This document shows, piece after piece, positions 24,317-34,800 of a stretch of DNA of 64,000 nt. The DNA comes from Bradyrhizobium erythrophlei. Lineage in GTDB: Bacteria; Pseudomonadota; Alphaproteobacteria; Rhizobiales; Xanthobacteraceae. The notes under the pieces are model-generated. The model searched no databases, was not told the DNA's origin, and saw nothing but the letters and a program-made list of their open reading frames with translations. The stretch's first letter is position 1. Every line of letters starts with the position of its first letter. The stretch lies in assembly GCF_900129425.1 (NCBI RefSeq), contig NZ_LT670817.1:4588001-4652000 (forward strand). Direction: 5' to 3'. Position numbers and translations under genes: made by a program.

Positions 24317-25540
24317 CTAGGATGCCTTTAAGGCAATTTGAGGCAATAGGGTGGCAGCTTTATTTCGCGCATCATGGTCAACGGCGATGGCATCGTCCGC
24401 GGACGTCAATGGGGCCAGATTGCCGGAACGCACCCAGGCCTCCATTGTCGCCTCGACCAGCCGGGCGATCGCGCCGAATCTGATCTTGCCGGCGATGAAC
24501 GCCGCCACCGCCACCTCGTTGGCCGCGTTATAGACAGTAGTCGCGCCGCGGCCCGTCCGCAATGCATCGTAAGCCAGCCGAAGCCCTGGGAAGCGACCAA
24601 AATCCGGTTCCTCGAAGGTCAGCTGTCCAATCCTGGCCAGATCAAGCTTCGCGGCCGGACCGACGATTCGATCGGGCCATCCGAGGCAATGCGCGATCGG
24701 CGTTCGCATGTCAGGCGCCCCCAGTTGCGCGACAACCGAACGATCCGAAAATTCGACCATCCCGTGAATGATCGATTGCGGGTGAACCAGAACGTCGATC
24801 TCTTCCGGCGTCAGCGCAAACAGATAGTAGGCTTCGATGACCTCGAGCCCCTTGTTCATCATCGAGGCCGAATCGATGGTGATCTTCTGCCCCATGCTCC
24901 AGTTCGGATGTTTGAGGGCCTGCGCCAGCGTCGCCTGTTCGATATCGGCGCTGGCCCATGTCCGGAACGGTCCGCCCGATGCGGTGATGATCACGCGGAC
25001 GAGTTCTTCCCGGTTGCCGGAGCCCAGCGCCTGAAACAGCGCATTATGTTCGGAATCGGCCGGCAGGATGCAGGCCCCGGCCTTGGCGGCGCGCTGCATG
25101 AAAAAGTCGCCGGCGCAGACCAGGCATTCCTTGTTGGCAAGCGCAACCGTCGCGCCGCGATCGACAGCGGCGAGCGCAGGTTTCAATCCGGCCGCGCCGC
25201 TGACGGCGGCCATGACCCAATCGGCCGGACGCGCCGCCGCTTCGATGATCGCGCTCTCGCCGGCGCCGCACTCTGTGCGGGTGCCGGCCAGGGCATCTTT
25301 CAGTTCGGTGAGGCGATCGGGATCGGCGACGGCCGCAAATCGGGCGCCAAATTCCTTCGCCAGCGTCGCCAGTCCCAGCACGTTGGTATTCGCTGTCAAA
25401 GCCTCGACCTGATAGCGGTCGCGCGAGGCCCTCAGCAAATCCATGGTGCTGTCGCCGATCGAGCCGGTGGCGCCGAGGACGGTCACGGCGCGTACGGCAG
25501 ATGCCGCAGCCTTGTTGTTACGCAACGGAACAGCGCTCAT
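24317..25540 (-). CDS. dxr: 1-deoxy-D-xylulose-5-phosphate reductoisomerase
   Basis: This 407-residue enzyme converts DXP to MEP with NADPH in the non-mevalonate isoprenoid pathway. Start MSAVPLRNNKAAASAVRAVT (25540); longer frames extend into cdsA. The NADPH-binding motif VLGATGSIGDSTMD is at the N-terminus. NKECLVCAGD and PADSEHNALFQAL carry metal and substrate ligands, and the C-terminal YNAANEVAVAAFI is conserved. Its product feeds uppS two genes upstream in the same cluster. Confidence 0.94.
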   Translation of the reverse strand: MSAVPLRNNKAAASAVRAVTVLGATGSIGDSTMDLLRASRDRYQVEALTANTNVLGLATLAKEFGARFAAVADPDRLTELKDALAGTRTECGAGESAIIEAAARPADWVMAAVSGAAGLKPALAAVDRGATVALANKECLVCAGDFFMQRAAKAGACILPADSEHNALFQALGSGNREELVRVIITASGGPFRTWASADIEQATLAQALKHPNWSMGQKITIDSASMMNKGLEVIEAYYLFALTPEEIDVLVHPQSIIHGMVEFSDRSVVAQLGAPDMRTPIAHCLGWPDRIVGPAAKLDLARIGQLTFEEPDFGRFPGLRLAYDALRTGRGATTVYNAANEVAVAAFIAGKIRFGAIARLVEATMEAWVRSGNLAPLTSADDAIAVDHDARNKAATLLPQIALKAS

Positions 25541-25544
25541 GACC

Positions 25545-26393
25545 TCACCAAACCATAAGACCGCGGCCGACGCCATCCACGCCACCCCGCAAAAAGCCGA
25601 AAATCGCCGCCAGAACGACCGCGGCGACGTATCCGTCGAGACGATCGAGCAACCCGCCATGCCCGGGAATGATGTGGCTGGAGTCCTTGACACCGAAACG
25701 CCGCTTCACCGCGGACTCAAAGAGATCGCCAAGCTGCGAAACGATCGAAAGAACAGCGCCCAGCAACAGAGTCGGGCCGGTCTCGCCGAGACCGAACGCC
25801 ACAAATGCTTCGGCGACGAGAAGGCTCGCCGCAAACCCGCCGACGGCGCCTGCCCATGTCTTCTTGGGACTGACCCGCGGCCAGAGCTTCGGTCCGCCGA
25901 TGCCGCGGCCAGCGAAATAACCGCCGATATCGGTCACCCACACCACCAGAAGGATCAGCATCAGCGCGACAAATCCCCAGGCCTGATCGAGGCGCACCAG
26001 CACGGACCCAATCTCGGCCGCGGCGGCATAGAAAAATCCCGCCGCAATCCAGCTCCTCCGCTCCGGCGAGAACAGCGCAACGGCAACCAGGCCGAGCGCC
26101 GATGCACCCAGCGAAGCATCGATCCATCCCAGCGTGAGACACAATCCGGCGATCGCAAGCGCGATAACGCCTGAAGCGACCGCGCCCCTCTTGCGCCCCG
26201 CCCCCACGATCATCAGCCATTCAACATAGAGGCCGATCGCTGCCAGCGTGACCAGGGCGGTCCACATCCATCCACCGGCATAGGCGATCGCGATAGCGGC
26301 AGGCGCCAGCACCATCGCGACGATGACACGCGTCATGAGATTACGCGAGCCCCGCTCCGCAACGGCCGCCGGCGCGGCTTCGCCCTCGGTCAC
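25545..26393 (-). CDS. cdsA: Phosphatidate cytidylyltransferase
   Basis: This 282-residue integral membrane enzyme makes CDP-diacylglycerol, the branch point of phospholipid synthesis. The GTG start at 26393 overlaps the uppS stop (GTGA). About eight membrane helices precede the signature region: VSPKKTWAGAVGGFAAS, then FGVKDSSHIIPGHGGLLDRL, which matches the CDS family pattern S-x-x-KR..K-D-x5-PGHGG-x2-DR-x-D. It lies 4 bp before dxr on the same strand, so the two are likely translated together. Confidence 0.93.
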   Translation of the reverse strand: MTEGEAAPAAVAERGSRNLMTRVIVAMVLAPAAIAIAYAGGWMWTALVTLAAIGLYVEWLMIVGAGRKRGAVASGVIALAIAGLCLTLGWIDASLGASALGLVAVALFSPERRSWIAAGFFYAAAAEIGSVLVRLDQAWGFVALMLILLVVWVTDIGGYFAGRGIGGPKLWPRVSPKKTWAGAVGGFAASLLVAEAFVAFGLGETGPTLLLGAVLSIVSQLGDLFESAVKRRFGVKDSSHIIPGHGGLLDRLDGYVAAVVLAAIFGFLRGGVDGVGRGLMVW

Positions 26394-27148
26394 GATCCGG
26401 TTTTCGCGGCCAGACCGCCGAAACGGCGTTCCCGCCTGGCGTATTCGGCGATCGCGCCTTCGAGCGCGGCTTTGTCGAAATCGGGCCAGTGAATCGGCAC
26501 AAATACGAGTTCGCTGTAAGCGGCCTGCCACATCAGGAAATTCGACAGCCGTTGCTCACCGCTGGTGCGAATGATCAGATCCGGATCGGGAATATCGGGT
26601 GCATCGAGGTATTGACCAAGTGCGTCGGCGTCGATTGAGGCGGCGTCCCGCTTTCCTTCCGCAACCTCGCGCGCCAGCCGCTGCGCCGCACCGGCAATTT
26701 CCTGCCGCGATCCGTAGTTGAACGCGACCACGAGGTGGAGCTTGGTATTGCCCTTGGTCAGTTCTTCCGCTTCGTTCAGCAGCGCACAGATGTCGGGCTC
26801 CAATCCACCGCGTTCGCCGATCACCCGCACCCGCACCCCATCGCGATGCAGCGTCGCCAGATCGTTGCGGATGAAGCGCTTGAGCAGGCCGAACAGATCG
26901 CCGATCTCAGTCGCGGGCCGCGACCAGTTTTCCGAGCTGAAGGAAAAAATCGTCAGATAGAGAATGCCGAGTTCGTCGGCGGCACGAACCACGCGGCGCA
27001 GCGCATCGACCCCCCGGCGATGGCCTTCCGCGCGCGGCAAACCACGGGCGGCGGCCCAGCGCCCGTTCCCGTCCATGATGACAGCCACATGCAACGGACC
27101 GTCGGTTCGATCCGGCTCTTCGGTTGCGGGGGCAGCGGCGTTCGACAT
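26390..27148 (-). CDS. uppS: Isoprenyl (undecaprenyl) diphosphate synthase
   Basis: This 252-residue cis-prenyltransferase builds the C55 carrier lipid for peptidoglycan and O-antigen. The N-terminal AVIMDGNGRWAAARGLPR carries the catalytic Asp and diphosphate-binding Arg. GHRRGVDALRRVVRAADELG, YLTIFSFSSENWSRP and the C-terminal DLIIRTSGEQRLSNFL, WPDF blocks are all present. The length and order are typical. It overlaps the cdsA start by 4 bp and follows frr by 19 bp. Confidence 0.94.
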   Translation of the reverse strand: MSNAAAPATEEPDRTDGPLHVAVIMDGNGRWAAARGLPRAEGHRRGVDALRRVVRAADELGILYLTIFSFSSENWSRPATEIGDLFGLLKRFIRNDLATLHRDGVRVRVIGERGGLEPDICALLNEAEELTKGNTKLHLVVAFNYGSRQEIAGAAQRLAREVAEGKRDAASIDADALGQYLDAPDIPDPDLIIRTSGEQRLSNFLMWQAAYSELVFVPIHWPDFDKAALEGAIAEYARRERRFGGLAAKTGS

Positions 27149-27167
27149 CGGTCAATCCTTAGACGCG

Positions 27168-27731
27168 CTAAACGGTGAGGATTTCCTTTTCCTTGGCCGC
27201 AAGCAACTGATCGATCTCCGAAATCGTCCCATCCGTCGCCTTCTGCACATCATTGGCCAGGCGTTCCTGATCGTCCTCGGAAATCTCGTGATTCTTCTCA
27301 AGCTTCTTGACCGTATCGAGGCCATCACGGCGGACATGCCGGACCGCTACTTTTGCCGCCTCGGCGTATTTGTGCGCAACCTTCACAAGCTCCTTGCGGC
27401 GTTCTTCGTTAAGTTCGGGAATTCTCAAGCGCAGTACCTGCCCTTCCGTGGCAGGGCTTAAGCCGAGATTGGAATCGACGATCGCCTTCTCGACGGCCTT
27501 GACCATCGACTTGTCCCACACCTGAACGGAAAGAAGGCGCGGCTCAGGCACGCTGATGGTCGCGAGCTGGTTCAGCGGCATATGGGTGCCGTAGGCGTCG
27601 ACCTGCACCGGCTCCAGCATCGAAGCCGCGGCACGGCCGGTTCGCAAGCCCCCCAGCTCGTGCTTGAGAGCCTGAGTGGCGCCTTGCATGCGGCGCTTCA
27701 ACTCGTTGATGTCGAAACTAGTCGTGGGCAT
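27168..27731 (-). CDS. frr: Ribosome recycling factor
   Basis: This 187-residue tRNA-shaped protein splits post-termination ribosomes together with EF-G. Start MPTTSFDINELKRRMQGATQ (27731); a further upstream frame is just read-through of the pyrH-frr gap. It shows a long three-helix bundle with RTGRAAASMLEPVQVDAYG and the signature PELNEERRKELVKVAHKYAE. It is 71 bp downstream of pyrH, part of the rpsB-tsf-pyrH-frr order common to most bacteria. Confidence 0.95.
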   Translation of the reverse strand: MPTTSFDINELKRRMQGATQALKHELGGLRTGRAAASMLEPVQVDAYGTHMPLNQLATISVPEPRLLSVQVWDKSMVKAVEKAIVDSNLGLSPATEGQVLRLRIPELNEERRKELVKVAHKYAEAAKVAVRHVRRDGLDTVKKLEKNHEISEDDQERLANDVQKATDGTISEIDQLLAAKEKEILTV

Positions 27732-27802
27732 AATGCTCTCCCGTCCTGAAACCTGATCGCCGAGGCCGTCACCCTGCGCGGACCCGATATTTGGCAAACC
27801 CG

Positions 27803-28519
27803 TCAGCCGGCGACGATGGTGCCGTGGCCGGTGCCGCGCAGGATCGCGCCTATCGAGCCCGGCTCGGCGATCGAGAACACGATGATAGGCAGCGACGTCT
27901 CGCGGGCAAGCGCGAATGCGGTCGCGTCCATGACCTTGTAGCCGCCCTCAATCGCCTGTGAATGGGTCAGGCGGTCAAAACGCTTGGCGGATGGGTCTTT
28001 TTTGGGATCGGCACTGTAGACGCCATCGACATTGGTCGCCTTCAGCACCGCCTGCGCGCCGATTTCGGCCGCCCGCAGCACCGCCGTGGTATCTGTGGTA
28101 AAGAACGGATTGCCGGTTCCACCGCCGAGCAGCACGATTCGGCCCTCGGCGAGATATTTGTACGTCGCGGCCCGGGTGAAAAGCTCTGAGATCTGCGGCA
28201 TCACGAAAGCCGACAGGGTCCGTGCCGGCGCCCCCCGCCGTTCGATCGCGGCTTCCAGTGCAAGGCAGTTCATCATGGTGGCGAGCATGCCCATGGTATC
28301 GCCGGTGGGGCGGGACACGCCGCGCGCGGATACCTCCACCCCGCGGACGATGTTACCGCCGCCGACCACAACGCCAATTTCGGCACCCAGTTCGCGGGCG
28401 GCAATCAGCTCGCCGGCGATCCGGTCGACGGTTGGCTGATCGATGCCGAAGGATTGCGCGCCGGCGAGATATTCGCCCGAGAGCTTGATCACCACGCGAC
28501 GATAGACCGGCTCAGCCAT
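27803..28519 (-). CDS. pyrH: Uridylate kinase
   Basis: This 238-residue UMP kinase of the amino acid kinase fold makes UDP from UMP and ATP. The N-terminal RRVVIKLSGEYLAG holds the phosphate-binding Lys and Gly. GVVVGGGNIVRG, the NCLALEAAIERRG helix and FTTDTTAVLRAAEIGAQAVL are characteristic. UTP and GTP usually regulate this hexameric enzyme. It stands between tsf (66 bp) and frr (71 bp) on one transcript. Confidence 0.95.
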   Translation of the reverse strand: MAEPVYRRVVIKLSGEYLAGAQSFGIDQPTVDRIAGELIAARELGAEIGVVVGGGNIVRGVEVSARGVSRPTGDTMGMLATMMNCLALEAAIERRGAPARTLSAFVMPQISELFTRAATYKYLAEGRIVLLGGGTGNPFFTTDTTAVLRAAEIGAQAVLKATNVDGVYSADPKKDPSAKRFDRLTHSQAIEGGYKVMDATAFALARETSLPIIVFSIAEPGSIGAILRGTGHGTIVAG

Positions 28520-28585
28520 TGCGTTTAGCTTCCCTTCCCGCGGGCTGCTCCCGGCGCGCCCCCGCCGGAAGAAGTCTTCCGGCGG

Positions 28586-29515
28586 TTACTTCTTGCCGCT
28601 GGCAGCAGCGACCTCGGCCGCGAAATCCGATTCCTGCTTGTCGATTCCCTCGCCCAGAGCATAGCGCACAAATCCGGTCACCTTGATCGGTGCGCCAACC
28701 TTACCCTCAGCTTCTTTCACGGCCTGGGCGACCGATTTGCCGCTGTGCTCGGCATGGATCGAGGCCTGTTCAAGCAGGCAGACTTCCTTGTAGTAGGTCT
28801 TCAACCCGGACTCGACGATCTTCTCGATCACGTTCTCCGCCTTGCCCTGCTGGCGGTATTTGTCCGCGAGCACGTCCTTTTCGCGCTGCACGGCGGCGGG
28901 ATCCAACCCGGCCGGATCCAGCGCCTGCGGATTGGTCGCCGCGACATGCATGGCGAGCTGACGGCCGAGCACGGCCAGTTCATCGGTCTTGCCAGCGGAT
29001 TCGAGGGCCACGATCACACCCATCTTGCCGGCGCCTTCGATCACGGCATTATGAACGTAACTCGAGACTACGCCCTTGCCGACTTCGAGCGAAGCCGCGC
29101 GGCGTAGCGTCATGTTTTCGCCGATCGTCGCAATCGCGTCGGCGATGGCGGTCTCGACCGTCACGTCGCCGACCTTGGCGGCCTTGATCCTCTCCAGGTC
29201 GGCGCCGACCTCGAGCGCGACCTGGGCAATCATCTTCACCAACCCCTGGAACTGTTCGTTGCGGGCAACGAAGTCGGTCTCGGAATTGACCTCGACCACG
29301 ACGCCTTTGACACCGGCGGTCACGGCGCCGATCAGGCCTTCCGCAGCTACGCGGCCGGCTTTCTTCGCGGCTTTCGACAGGCCCTTTTTGCGCAGCCAAT
29401 CGATCGCCGCCTGCATATCGCCTTCGTTCTCGGCGAGCGCCTGCTTACAGTCCATCATGCCAACGCCAGTGGTCTCACGCAGGTCCTTGACCATCGCCGC
29501 TGTGATTATTGCCAT
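28586..29515 (-). CDS. tsf: Elongation factor Ts
   Basis: This 309-residue nucleotide exchange factor recycles EF-Tu from GDP to GTP form. The N-terminal UBA-like domain has VKDLRETTGVGMMDCKQALA, followed by the EF-Ts signature with AAKKAGRVAAEGLIG and VVEVNSETDFVARNEQF, which contains the TDF loop that contacts EF-Tu. The length is normal. It is 123 bp downstream of rpsB, and the pair is normally co-transcribed. Confidence 0.96.
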   Translation of the reverse strand: MAIITAAMVKDLRETTGVGMMDCKQALAENEGDMQAAIDWLRKKGLSKAAKKAGRVAAEGLIGAVTAGVKGVVVEVNSETDFVARNEQFQGLVKMIAQVALEVGADLERIKAAKVGDVTVETAIADAIATIGENMTLRRAASLEVGKGVVSSYVHNAVIEGAGKMGVIVALESAGKTDELAVLGRQLAMHVAATNPQALDPAGLDPAAVQREKDVLADKYRQQGKAENVIEKIVESGLKTYYKEVCLLEQASIHAEHSGKSVAQAVKEAEGKVGAPIKVTGFVRYALGEGIDKQESDFAAEVAAASGKK

Positions 29516-29638
29516 CGTCGCGTATCCTTTGCCTGTCAGGGCGGCCGCGGCGCGGCCTTAGCCCTCGCCGCCGTGCGCCACCAGGAATTGAGTCAATTGG
29601 AAGCTGGTGGCCGCAATGTTGCGGCCAACGCACGAACG

Positions 29639-30637
29639 TTATTCGGCTTCCGCGGTCATCGCCTTGGCCTGGGCGACCCAGCCATCGGCTCTGCTCGGAA
29701 GTCCGACCTCTTCGCCGATCTTGTGCGCGGTGTCGTGATCGAGTTCGGCCAGCTGCCAGTAATGGAAGATGCCGAGGTCGTTGAACTTCTTCTCGATCGC
29801 ACCGGACACGCCGGTGAGCTTCTTGAGATCGTCGGCCGCACCGCGCGGACCGGCAAGACCCTGGAAGCCCGCAGGCTGCGGCGCAGCCGGAATTTCCTCG
29901 CGGACGGGATGAGCCGAAGCACCGACATCGATGCCCGAATCGCCCTGCGCGCGCGAAATGCCATCGATCACAGCCCGGGCGATCAGATCGCAGTACAGCG
30001 TGATGGCGCGACCGGCGTCGTCATTGCCCGGCACCACATAGGTGATGCCCTTGGGGTCCGAATTGGTATCGACGATCGCGGCGACGGGAATGTTGAGCCG
30101 CTGGGCTTCCTGGATCGCGATGTCTTCCTTGTTGGTGTCGATCACGAAGATCAGGTCAGGCAGACCGCCCATATCCTTGATGCCGCCCAGCGAACGGTCG
30201 AGCTTGTCGCGCTCGCGCTGCAGCGTCAGCCGCTCCTTCTTGGTGTAGGCATTGGCATCGCCGGAATTGAGGACTTCGTCGAGGTGCCGGAGGCGCTTGA
30301 TCGAACCGGAAATCGTTTTCCAATTGGTCAGCGTGCCGCCGAGCCAGCGCGAATTGACGAAATATTGCGCCGACCGCTTGGCAGCCTCGGCGACGCCGTC
30401 CTGCGCCTGCCGCTTGGTGCCGACGAACAGGATACGGCCGCCCTTGGCGACGGTATCGCTGACCGCCTGGAGCGCGCGATGCAACAGCGGCACGGTCTGG
30501 GCGAGATCGATGATGTGGATGTTGTTGCGGGCACCGAAGATGTAATCCGCCATTTTCGGATTCCAGCGGTGCGATTGGTGGCCAAAGTGCACGCCAGCTT
30601 CAAGCAGCTGACGCATAGAAAAATCGGGAAGCGCCAT
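29639..30637 (-). CDS. rpsB: 30S ribosomal protein S2
   Basis: This 332-residue S2 begins MALPDFSMRQLLEAGVHFGH, with the family signature FGHQSHRWNPKMADYIFGAR. The second signature PDLIFVIDTNKEDIAIQEAQ, with NIPVAAIVDTNSDP, is present. The C-terminal extension after the S2 domain (from about residue 245) carries a helix-hairpin-like LKKLTGVSGAIEKKFNDLGI ending with a basic tail. Such long S2 proteins are usual in Rhizobiales. A good GGAGAA ribosome site precedes the ATG. Confidence 0.96.
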   Translation of the reverse strand: MALPDFSMRQLLEAGVHFGHQSHRWNPKMADYIFGARNNIHIIDLAQTVPLLHRALQAVSDTVAKGGRILFVGTKRQAQDGVAEAAKRSAQYFVNSRWLGGTLTNWKTISGSIKRLRHLDEVLNSGDANAYTKKERLTLQRERDKLDRSLGGIKDMGGLPDLIFVIDTNKEDIAIQEAQRLNIPVAAIVDTNSDPKGITYVVPGNDDAGRAITLYCDLIARAVIDGISRAQGDSGIDVGASAHPVREEIPAAPQPAGFQGLAGPRGAADDLKKLTGVSGAIEKKFNDLGIFHYWQLAELDHDTAHKIGEEVGLPSRADGWVAQAKAMTAEAE

Positions 30638-30746
30638 AGTCTAATTCTCCGGTTGGTTCCTCCGGAAACGTGTGAGCAGACGAGCCTTATGGCCCGGCTG
30701 CCACCGGACGGCCTTTTGAGCCATGTTTCCGTGTGAGATGGCGCGG

Positions 30747-30774
30747 TATATAGCGGTATTTTCGGCATAAGCAA
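30747..30774 (-). promoter_or_regulatory. Likely sigma-70 promoter of rpsB-tsf
   Basis: On the minus strand TTGCTT (30769-30774) is followed after 16 bp by TATATA (30747-30752), a close match to housekeeping promoter boxes in a GC-rich genome. It lies about 110 bp before the rpsB start. The leader in between contains CGGAAAC and a complementary GTTTCCG, so a folded leader that lets S2 control its own translation is possible. Confidence 0.5.
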
Positions 30775-30800
30775 GGAAATAGGGCCGGATTTGGATGCGC

Positions 30801-31745
30801 CTAAGGCTCGCGAAGCCAGGGTGCGACCGGTCCCTTGGGAGCGGCGCCGCCGGAAAGGTCAACCGAAGTCGTGCCCAAGCAGCATTTCTTGAATTTCATC
30901 CCACTGCCGCAGGGACAGGGATCGTTGCGTCCGACAGAGCGCAAGGGCTCGCGGTGGGGCAGCCCGAGCGAAGCCGCCAACTGCAGTTCGGACTGCATTT
31001 TGCGCTTGGCTTTCGGCTTGAAGCACGCCCAATCGGACATTTCCGCGATCGTATCGCCCCATAGCGAAAGGTCGCCGTCCGGAACAAGCGGCGGCGCTTC
31101 GGGGAACTCAACCGAGTGCTGCAAGTCCTTTTCGAAATCCTCGAAACTAAGCCATCCGGGATTGATCGACCCGCGCAAAAAGGCCTGTTGCACCAGAGGT
31201 TTTAGCTCGGTCAATCCCAGCCACGCCACCGCGTCGACCCAGCCGCTCCAAACGTAGCAATCCTTCTGCGGGTCGAGTTGCGCGTAGCAATCACGCAAGA
31301 AGGCCGCCGTCGCGTCGCGCGGCAGGTCGCCACGCAGCGTCAGCATGGCGATCGCCTGGCACATCTTGGCGCGGACGTACTCGTCGGCGTCGGAATCCCG
31401 AATGATCTCATAGAGGGGATCGGGATCGCCGTCGAAGACGGCCGCCATCACGCGATGGCTCGTCTCAGTGACGCAATCGCCGAGGATCGTATCGAGGACA
31501 TCGCCCGGCAACCGCAACAAACTTGCCAATGGCCAGTATGCCGATTTTTCACGCCACTCGCCGAGCAGATGAAAAATGAAGAACAGCGCGTTGGGGTCGA
31601 GCGGCCCTTGCAGTTCCAGGAAATCGTCGATCATGCGCAGGAATATGGGAACAATGGTCTCGCGATCAGCTTGGGCGGCGCGGATCGCCTCGACCGGCAA
31701 ACGCCCCGGGACGCCTAACTCCTCGATCACCTGCATGGCATCCAT
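30801..31745 (-). CDS. DUF1186 protein with C-terminal SEC-C zinc motif
   Basis: A 314-residue cytosolic protein starting MDAMQVIEELGVPGRLPVEA (ATG 31745; the more upstream starts are GTG/TTG). Residues 1-230 are alpha-helical, HEAT-like, with repeated acidic loops typical of DUF1186. The C-terminus has RNDPCPCGSGMKFKKCC, the SEC-C zinc-binding motif also found at the end of SecA. No function is established for the family; SEC-C domains often contact ribosomes or SecB-like partners. It is preceded by dnaE (57 bp upstream) on the same strand. Confidence 0.8.
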   Translation of the reverse strand: MDAMQVIEELGVPGRLPVEAIRAAQADRETIVPIFLRMIDDFLELQGPLDPNALFFIFHLLGEWREKSAYWPLASLLRLPGDVLDTILGDCVTETSHRVMAAVFDGDPDPLYEIIRDSDADEYVRAKMCQAIAMLTLRGDLPRDATAAFLRDCYAQLDPQKDCYVWSGWVDAVAWLGLTELKPLVQQAFLRGSINPGWLSFEDFEKDLQHSVEFPEAPPLVPDGDLSLWGDTIAEMSDWACFKPKAKRKMQSELQLAASLGLPHREPLRSVGRNDPCPCGSGMKFKKCCLGTTSVDLSGGAAPKGPVAPWLREP

Positions 31746-31802
31746 CACCAACTCCTTGATCGAACACCAGATCGACTGCAGTCCTCCAGGGCAACCACCG
31801 TC

Positions 31803-34800
31803 CTACAGGGTCTGCACGTCCACCACGCCCGAGACCGCCTTGATGGCGCCCGCGATCTGCGGCGAGACCTTGAACCGTCCCGGAAGCTTCATTTCCACCT
31901 CAGTCTCGAGATCGAGCATCAACACCAGCGACACGTCGCCATCGGCGGCGCCCGTCACCGCCGCGACCGGCTTTGGCTGAGGGCCGCGGCCGGGACTTCC
32001 CTGCCCTGCTTCGGGCATTTGCAGCCGCTTGGCGATGGATTCGAGCGACCTGGTGTCGCGGACGAATATGCGCAAACCCTTCTGGGTCTTTGCGGCCGCG
32101 GCATCCAGCGGCTCGGCATGCAGCACGCGCGCGCGGACATCCTCGCCCTGCAACTCCGCCCCGAGTTGAAGCAATACCGCAGCCCCCGGCTCCAGCACGT
32201 CGCGGTACTGGGCGAGCCCTTCGGAAAACAGCACGGCTTCGAAATGGCCGGTTGGATCGGACAGCCCCATGATGCCCATCTTGTTGCCGGTCTTGGTGCG
32301 CCGTTCCATGCGCGACACCACGGTGGCGGCAACCTTGCCTGCGGTCGCGCCGGTTTTGACGGCGCGGGAAAATTCCGCCCATGACTGCACCCGCAACCGT
32401 TTCAGCACCGTGGCGTAATCATCGAGCGGATGGCCGGACAGGAAAAATCCGATGGCGTCGTATTCGCGCCGCAGTCGCTCGGCCGGCAGCCATGGCTCGA
32501 CCTGAGGCAGCATGATGGTCGGCGCGTCGGCCGCGCCGCCAAACATATCGTTCTGCCCCATGGTCGCAGCCTCGTGGCTGCGCTGGCACGCCGCCAGGAT
32601 CGCGTCCGCGCCGGCGAATACCCTGGCGCGATTGGAGTCCAGCGCATCGAAAGCGCCGGCGGCGGCAAGGCTCTCGATCACCCGCTTGTTGATCGCGCGC
32701 GGATTAACCCGGCTTGCAAAATCGGCCAGCGATGTGAACAGCCCTTCCTTGCGCGCTTCCACGATCAGTTCGACGGCCTGGTGGCCGACGCCCTTCAGGC
32801 CCGCGAGCGCGTAATAGATGGTGCGGTCGCTGACCTCGAAAGTGGGGCCGGAACGATTGACCGAAGGCGCCTCGACCTTGATCCCGAGCCTTTGGGCTTC
32901 GGCCCGAAACTCACTGAGCTTGTCGGTGTTGCTGAGATCGAGCGTCATCGACGCCGCCAGGAATTCAACCGGATAATGCGCCTTCATGTAGGCGGTTTGA
33001 TACGACACCAGAGCGTACGCCGCGGCGTGACTCTTGTTGAAGCCGTAGTCGGCAAACTTCGCGAGAAGTTCGAAAATCGTGTCGGCCTGCCCTTTCGAGA
33101 CGCCGTTCTTGACTGCGCCGGCCACGAAGCCTGCGCGCTGCTTCTCCATTTCCGAACGGATCTTCTTGCCCATCGCGCGCCGCAACAGGTCGGCTTCGCC
33201 GAGCGAATAGCCGGCCATGACCTGGGCGATCTGCATCACCTGTTCCTGGTAGATGATGACGCCGAACGTCTCCTTCAGGATCGGCTCGAGCATGGGATGC
33301 AGATATTCAGGCTCTTCGTCGCCGTGTTTGCGGGCGCAATAGGTCGGAATGTTCGCCATCGGGCCGGGGCGATACAGCGCCACCAGCGCGATGATGTCCT
33401 CGAAGCGGTCGGGCCGCATGTCGACCAGCGCGCGCCGCATGCCCTGGCTTTCAACCTGGAACACGCCGACCACGTCGCCCCGTGCCAGCATCTGGTAACT
33501 GGCGGCATCATCGAGTGGCAGGGTCGCGAGATCGATATCGATTTCACGCTGCTTGAGCAGTTTAACGGCGACGTCCAGAACCGTCAGGGTTTTGAGACCG
33601 AGGAAGTCAAATTTCACGAGACCCGCTGGTTCAACCCATTTCATGTTGAACTGGGTCACCGGCATGTCGGATTTCGGATCGCGGTAGAGCGGCACCAGTT
33701 CGCTCAAGGGCCGGTCGGCGATTACGATGCCGGCGGCGTGAGTAGAAGCGTGCCGGGTCAGGCCTTCGAGGCGCTGCGCAATGTCGAAGGCGCGCGCCAC
33801 CACCGGGTCCTCGTCGCGAAACGCCTGCAGCTTCGGCTCGCTCGCGATCGCCGCCGCCAGCGTCACGGGCGCCGCCGGATTCTGCGGAACCAGCTTGGTC
33901 AGCTTGTCGACCTGGCCGTAGGGCATCTGCAGCACCCGCCCGACATCGCGCAGCACCCCGCGCGCCTGTAGCGTGCCGAAGGTGATGATCTGCGCGACCT
34001 GATCGCGACCGTAGCGCTGCTGTACGTAATCGATCACCTCGCCACGTCGGTCCTGGCAGAAATCGATGTCGAAGTCGGGCATCGAAACGCGTTCAGGATT
34101 GAGGAAGCGCTCGAACAGGAGGCCGAACCGGATCGGATCGAGATCGGTGATGGTCAGCGCATAGGCGACAAGTGAGCCTGCGCCCGAACCGCGGCCGGGT
34201 CCGACCGGAATGCCTTCGGCCTTCGCCCATTTGATAAAATCGGCGACGATCAGAAAATAACCCGCATAATTCATGCGAGTGATGACATCGATCTCGAAGG
34301 CGAGCCGGGCGCGATAGTCTTCCTCGGAGGAGCCAGGCGAAAGGCCGTGGACCTTGAGCCGGTTGCTCAACCCCTCCTCGGCCTGGCGACGCAATTCCAC
34401 CGCCTCGTCACTTTCGGCATCGGCAGCGCCGGCGCCGGCGCCGACCGTGAACCGCGGCAGGATCGGCTTGCGCGTGAGGGGGCGGAACGCGCAGCGCTCG
34501 GCGATCTCGACGGTAGACGCCAGCGCTTCCGGCACGTCAGCGAACAGCACCGCCATTTCGGCGCGGGTCTTGAAGCGGTGATCCGGCGTCAACTGCTCGC
34601 GGTCGGTCTCGGCGACAAGGCGGCCACTGGCAATGCACAGCAGCGCGTCGTGGGCCTCGTAATCATCAGCGGTTGCGAAATACGGCTCATTGGTCGCGAC
34701 AACAGGCAATCCCTTGGCATAGGCGAGATCGATCAGGCCGGCCTCGGCGCGGCGTTCCTTCTCGAGGCCGTGGCGCTGCAACTCGATATAGAGCCGGTCG

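Noticed and set aside
32430..33971. 513-codon plus-strand frame
   Set aside because: It mirrors dnaE codons and contains no domain; dnaE is intact on the minus strand.
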